DNA of 64,000 nt from Medicago truncatula (Eukaryota > Streptophyta > Magnoliopsida > Fabales > Fabaceae): positions 1,627,001 to 1,691,000 of the forward strand of contig NC_053047.1 in the NCBI RefSeq assembly GCF_003473485.1. Direction: 5' to 3'. Below the pieces are notes generated by a model. That model was given only the letters and a program-made list of their open reading frames with translations. It was not told the origin of the DNA and searched no databases. This document shows, piece after piece, positions 59,768 to 64,000 of the stretch (position 1 is the stretch's first letter; the number at the start of each line of letters is the position of its first letter). The position numbers and the translations under genes are program-made.

Positions 59768-60254
59768 CTTGAAGTGAAGAATATTTTGTCATCATCTATA
59801 GGTAGTGTTTGACAAACCTAAACGAATAGGGTCTAATAGTATTCTTTAAGAACGATATTCGACATTTAACCGATTTAATTACATGGAATGATCTAATGCA
59901 TTTGTTGTGATCCTATCAAGTTTTTGGCATGATGAGAAGGTAAATATGATTAGACATTGATGTAAATCAAATTACCATTTACGGTATATATTGTCTAACA
60001 TTAATTGTCATTTTAAAATACTAATAAAGTGTCATTTACTTTTTCCACCAACTCTCTTATTTTTTTTTGATAGATCTCTCTTATTTATTCATTCTACCTA
60101 ACTATTCCACATTTCCACTAATTATTTCATTAATAAGACTATTTTAGTCAATGAAGCACATTTCTTTATAGAAATTAGTACACAAAGTTAATGTGCATAT
60201 CTTTAAACTACACAAAGTTAAAGTTAATATCAGTATGTGTGCGAGTAATTCCTA

Positions 60255-60522
60255 CTTCATCCGTCTTACAATTATTTTCTTTAAAAAAATTTCTTTTTCT
60301 CAAAATAATTGTCACTTTACAATATCATTGCAACATTTTTTTTTCTTCCCACTATTATACCTTTTTTATTGAATTTCATTCAACTTAACACTCCACTAAC
60401 TACAATTAATAAGGGTGTTTTAGTAAATGCTACTAATTTTACCATTGAGATCAACATAATTAATCATTTTCTTAACAATCGTGCATAAACCTTAAACGAG
60501 TGATATTGTGAGTCGAAGGGAG
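60255..60522. mobile_element. Stowaway MITE 6
   Basis: Termini CTTCATCCGTCTTACAATTA and TTGTGAGTCGAAGGGAG with TA at 60253-60254 and 60523-60524. It is more diverged than the other copies. Confidence 0.75.
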
Positions 60523-60709
60523 TAAATTTTTAAATTTTCTTATGAAAATCATGTAATGTTTAGAAGAAATTGATACAACTAGACTTGGCTACTCTCGATG
60601 CGGCACCTATTGTATGTTTACATTTCTTTGTACCCGCGAGCTTATTGTGCACCTTGCATACTCTTGATGTGAATAAATATTAGCCGTTTAAAAAAAAAAC
60701 TAGACTTGG

Positions 60710-62792
60710 CTAGGAATCTTCCCCCAATGCCAAAATTGACATACAAATCATCCCCACAAAAAGTGCTAAACTTGCCCCGAGTTGTAGCCTAAAATTGGTT
60801 AGCATTTTTGAGTTCATGAAGTCAGTTGCAACAAGATCAACAAGTGCCATGTTAATGAGAACCCCTGCAGATGCTGATAGAAGAAATCCTTCAACTATTA
60901 GTGACTTTGGACTACTTTCATTGTAGATGTTTGATATTCCCATACCAATGCCAATTCCAATTGGAAAAATCAGGCAAAAGAATAGTATCATAATTGTAAC
61001 CTTATAGTATTTGAATTGTGCCTGATAATAGAAACAAAATGAGTATTAATACACTTGACATTCTTGAGTAAGTCAACAGTTCTCAATTGTAAATTTTGTT
61101 AGTCAATTTGGTAATCAAATGTGTTTTCTCTTAGTTAGTTTATTCCTCGAATATGTCTTCTATTAGTCGGTCACTTTGGTCCAAGAAATTACTAACAAAA
61201 GTGTTGGGTACGGCTCGTATAGTTCAGTGTAATGTTGTAATCTAGACCCTATTTATATATAAGATGTACATTGTAATCCCGAATCTTGAAGTAATAATTC
61301 GAAGGAACTGCAACCACTCTGCAGTCGGAGAGGTTGGCAAAATTGGCCAAACTTCATTACCAAACATTGTATGTTCATTGGCTGCGTTTCTTTTTGTATC
61401 TTTATTCTTTTGACTATGGTATACGATAGAACATTATGACTTGTTTGATTTATGTAATTGATCTCATTTGATCCGGAGTTGCTTTTCTAACAAGATTCAC
61501 TTAATGAACTTTTGTATTTTCAATATGTTCTTGGACTATAGTGAAACTGACCACACATTTAGAGAAAAAAAAATGATTGTATAAAGTAATACTAACATAT
61601 AAATAAGTTTCCCCTAAAAAAATAAAAATATAAATAAGTAAATAAATAAAGTACCTGAGAAATGCAGCCACCAAGTCCTATTCCTTCAAAGCATTGATGA
61701 AAAGTTAATACTGCCACCAATGGTTTGATTGTTTTAGGACTTCTTGACACCCCAAGAGATATCCCTAAAATGACTGAATGTAACACAATGCCTAGCTCCA
61801 AAATCTGCATATTTTGAATATATGACTAATTTAAAATAAAATAAAATTTAGTTCAAGGTATCTCTTTTAGTCAACATTATCAAATGTTATGGCACATGAT
61901 ACTCTAAAAAATCTTATATTCACATTCCAATTTTTAAGACTTTACTAACTTCTTCTTTTGGGTGAAAAGAAAATAGTCCTCAATAAGGTGTAACACTTTA
62001 ATGATAAAATTTTTGTGATTCATCAAAATTAGCTGATTTTAGCCGCGCGAAAGCATATATCGAAAAAAATATCATAAAATCCGCGTAAAATCTGTGGAAA
62101 AAAAATAAAAAAAAGTGTTTAAATAGGGAAAAAAATCGCGAGTTTGACACTTATTAACTTTATATCATCATATTATAGACAAGATAATAGAACGGGTGAG
62201 TTACCTGAGAAACTATAGTATACCGGAGGCGATTTGTTGAATCTAATCTATCTGATGCAATTGAAAAATTATGAACATGACTACTACCATTATCTGAATG
62301 ATGAGTCTCATCATTCTCATCCAAAGGCTGAGCTTTTTTCATTTCAGATCTTTTATGGTAGCCCATAATCAAAGCTTCCATAATTAAAGTTCCAATGGCT
62401 GCTACCATTGTAACAAAACCTGAGAAAGGAAACAATTTCCATGGCTTTTCGCTTATACAAGGACTCGTTAAGGCTTCGAAAGCATCTGGAAGTATGTGTA
62501 TGAACCCGGTCGCTAGAATCACACCAGCAGCAAACGCTTTAACCAAAAAATAAAAATCATTTTCCGGATTTAAATATGAACATTTTTTTGCAAAGATTGG
62601 AATGCATACACCAATTAGACTAGAAACAAAAACTGTTGCCATAGCAATTAATTTATATTTCAATGCCTCAGATACTTTATGATAAGAATCTTCTACTTGA
62701 TTTTCACAGCTACATTTTGAAAATACCAAGTTTTGTTGAAGAAGAATAATTATAGAAATGGTCATGAATTTGCTTGTTACAAACTTGATCAT
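60710..62792 (-). CDS. ZIP family metal transporter
   Basis: Three exons, 62792-62205, 61804-61655 and 61021-60710, GT-AG and in phase, giving 349 residues (usual ZIP size 330-380). A signal-like hydrophobic N-terminus (1-25) precedes a C-S-C-E extracellular part. About eight membrane segments can be read: ~48-68, 81-101, 121-144, 197-215, 225-245, 253-278, 286-309 and 325-344. The variable cytosolic loop has a histidine-bearing stretch ([14 protein letters not shown], ~161-174). The signature helices carry [10 protein letters not shown] (H205) and [10 protein letters not shown] (H232, E236), the residues that form the metal path. Family members move Zn2+, Fe2+ or Mn2+ into the cytosol. Which metal and which membrane cannot be told from sequence. 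The start is the ATG that begins MIKFVTSKF; longer upstream frame is unlikely to be translated. Confidence 0.93.
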
Positions 62793-63394
62793 TGTATCTA
62801 AGGCTTTAAAAATAGAGAGAATGTGAAATGAAAAATTTTGTGGTTCAAATTGGTTAACTAGGAAAAAATTTCTAAGTGCTTGAAAGGTATATAGAATATA
62901 TGAAGCATAATGAGTAAAAGCAATAGAAATAAAAGGAGAAACTAATAGAAAAATAGTTGACAAATACAATGAAATTAGTTTGTGCTAGGTAACATCAAAG
63001 GAGAATATACAAGTGCTTGTATTTGTCACCTTTGGAGAATCTTTGCCTTAGAATGATAAATCTTGTCTCTTGTATTTTTATAATAACCATTGCTTTTTAG
63101 GATATTTTAATTTGGTTTCTCTTTAATTATAAATGCATGACAATGATTTTTTTTGTTAAAATAGAAGAAATTGTCTTATCAAGTGAGAATAACATTATAA
63201 TTGGACTATACAGTAACTTGCATTGGCCGGCAACAAGACTAATTGTACACAAGAATCAAAAGGGACTGATTTGTTCATGTTTCAATTTGGACGGTCTAAC
63301 CTAAACCTCTTGAAATATTTTTATATGCATATGAATACTCTATTAACAAACATGAAATTAAATAACAAATATTCTATTAACTCTAAAAAAACCA

Positions 63395-63927
63395 TGTTGG
63401 AATTCAAGTGCGAGTGCCTAGTTTCGCATTAATTATAACTTAGTTAAATGAAAGTTATATAAGAGACTTGACACATATATCTATCATCTTAAGATTTTGG
63501 GTGTGGAGATGTGATGTTCACGCTCTTAGTGATTCAATATATTATGTTGTTGCTCTCTGTGCTCTCTCAAGACTTCTCAACAAGTGGTATCAGAGCCCTT
63601 GCTCAGTTGGATGGGGAGCGGGAGTGAATCTAGATATGATGGATCCTTGTATCAAAGGTATTATTATTGGTAATGGAGTCAGGTGACATGTTTTGTTTCC
63701 GTTGGTTTGTAACGGCGGTGCAAATAGTTGGAATTTAAGTGTGAGTAATTCGTCCTAGATCGACAAAAAATTAGGAGAAATGACTCGTATATTTAATTAA
63801 TACCTTAAGATTTTTGGTGAAGCTGTGGTGTCTCATAATAGTGGTTTTTTTTATCAATAGATGTGGTGTCTCTTTGTGATTTGATTTAATCCTTTGTTGC
63901 TCTCACTGCTCCCTAGACTCTTCAACA
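63395..63927 (+). mobile_element. TRIM-like element (two LTRs and a PBS)
   Basis: The 5' LTR runs 63395-63582 (TGTTGGAATTCAAGTG...CTTCTCAACA). Two bases later comes TGGTATCAGAGC (63585-63596), the primer-binding site complementary to initiator-Met tRNA. After only ~130 bases of interior a second, diverged LTR runs ~63725-63927 (TAGTTGGAATTTAAGTGTGA...GACTCTTCAACA). The total of about 530 bp and the lack of coding sequence fit a TRIM. No matching target duplication, so it is old. Confidence 0.75.
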
Positions 63928-64000
63928 ACTTTTCAATTATATAATTTTTCCAAGATTTTCTTGTATATAGTATAAACCAGTCCAATTCACAAAAAGAGAA

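Noticed and set aside
59612..59812. 66-codon plus-strand frame
   Set aside because: It lies mostly inside the hAT-like MITE and crosses its right target duplication.
61380..61480. Possible LINE tail in a ZIP-gene intron
   Set aside because: The words TATGGTATACGATAGAACAT resemble the LINE tails at 26 kb, but the match is short and no (TTG)n tail or duplication is visible.

Overview
This window is nuclear DNA from a flowering plant. Genes carry GT-AG introns, the sequence between genes is AT-rich, and it is dense in plant-specific repeats (Stowaway MITEs, hAT-type MITEs, LINE tails, tRNA-derived SINEs, TRIM and solo LTRs). The protein families and the repeat set look most like a legume, probably Medicago or a close relative. 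That assignment is inference from pattern recognition, not from a search.

Layout. 1-9.3 kb is intergenic with LINE remnants, a hAT MITE inside one of them, and a Stowaway MITE. 9.3-12.6 kb (+) is a four-exon HD-Zip class I homeobox gene of the ATHB-1/HAT5 type, with a 29-codon upstream ORF in its leader. 14.2-27.3 kb (-) is a ten-exon gene for an MBD9-type chromatin protein of about 2163 residues (PHD, MBD-like, FYRN/FYRC, bromodomain, second PHD, WHIM-like motif). Its 3.5-kb first intron holds a solo LTR, a foldback structure, a hAT-like insert and duplicated LINE tails. 27.3-37.3 kb is repeat-rich with one small secreted protein gene (31.7-32.3 kb, -) that has two prolamin-like six-cysteine domains. 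37.3-41.1 kb (+) is a five-exon ARM/TOG-like gene with a long 5'UTR intron and an in-frame 27-bp minisatellite. 44-54.4 kb holds three tandem copies of an ATL-type RING-H2 gene; the middle one is decayed. 50 kb and 56 kb hold a plant-mobile-domain pseudogene and an F-box-like pseudogene, with a near-perfect ~378-bp palindrome at 55.0-55.4 kb. 60.7-62.8 kb (-) is a three-exon ZIP metal transporter. The window ends in a TRIM-like element.

The three large genes (ATHB-1-like, MBD9-like, ARM-like) lie in the same order as Arabidopsis At3g01470, At3g01460 and At3g01450 as I recall them, so this is probably a conserved microsyntenic block enlarged by transposons. The homeobox and MBD9-like genes converge tail to tail, about 1.7 kb apart between stop codons.

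I see no wholly new molecular system. The points most worth following are the candidate conserved peptide uORF, the long palindrome, the two-domain prolamin-like protein, the middle RING copy broken by a microsatellite, the expanding minisatellite inside a coding exon, and an MBD9 uORF whose stop overlaps the main start codon.
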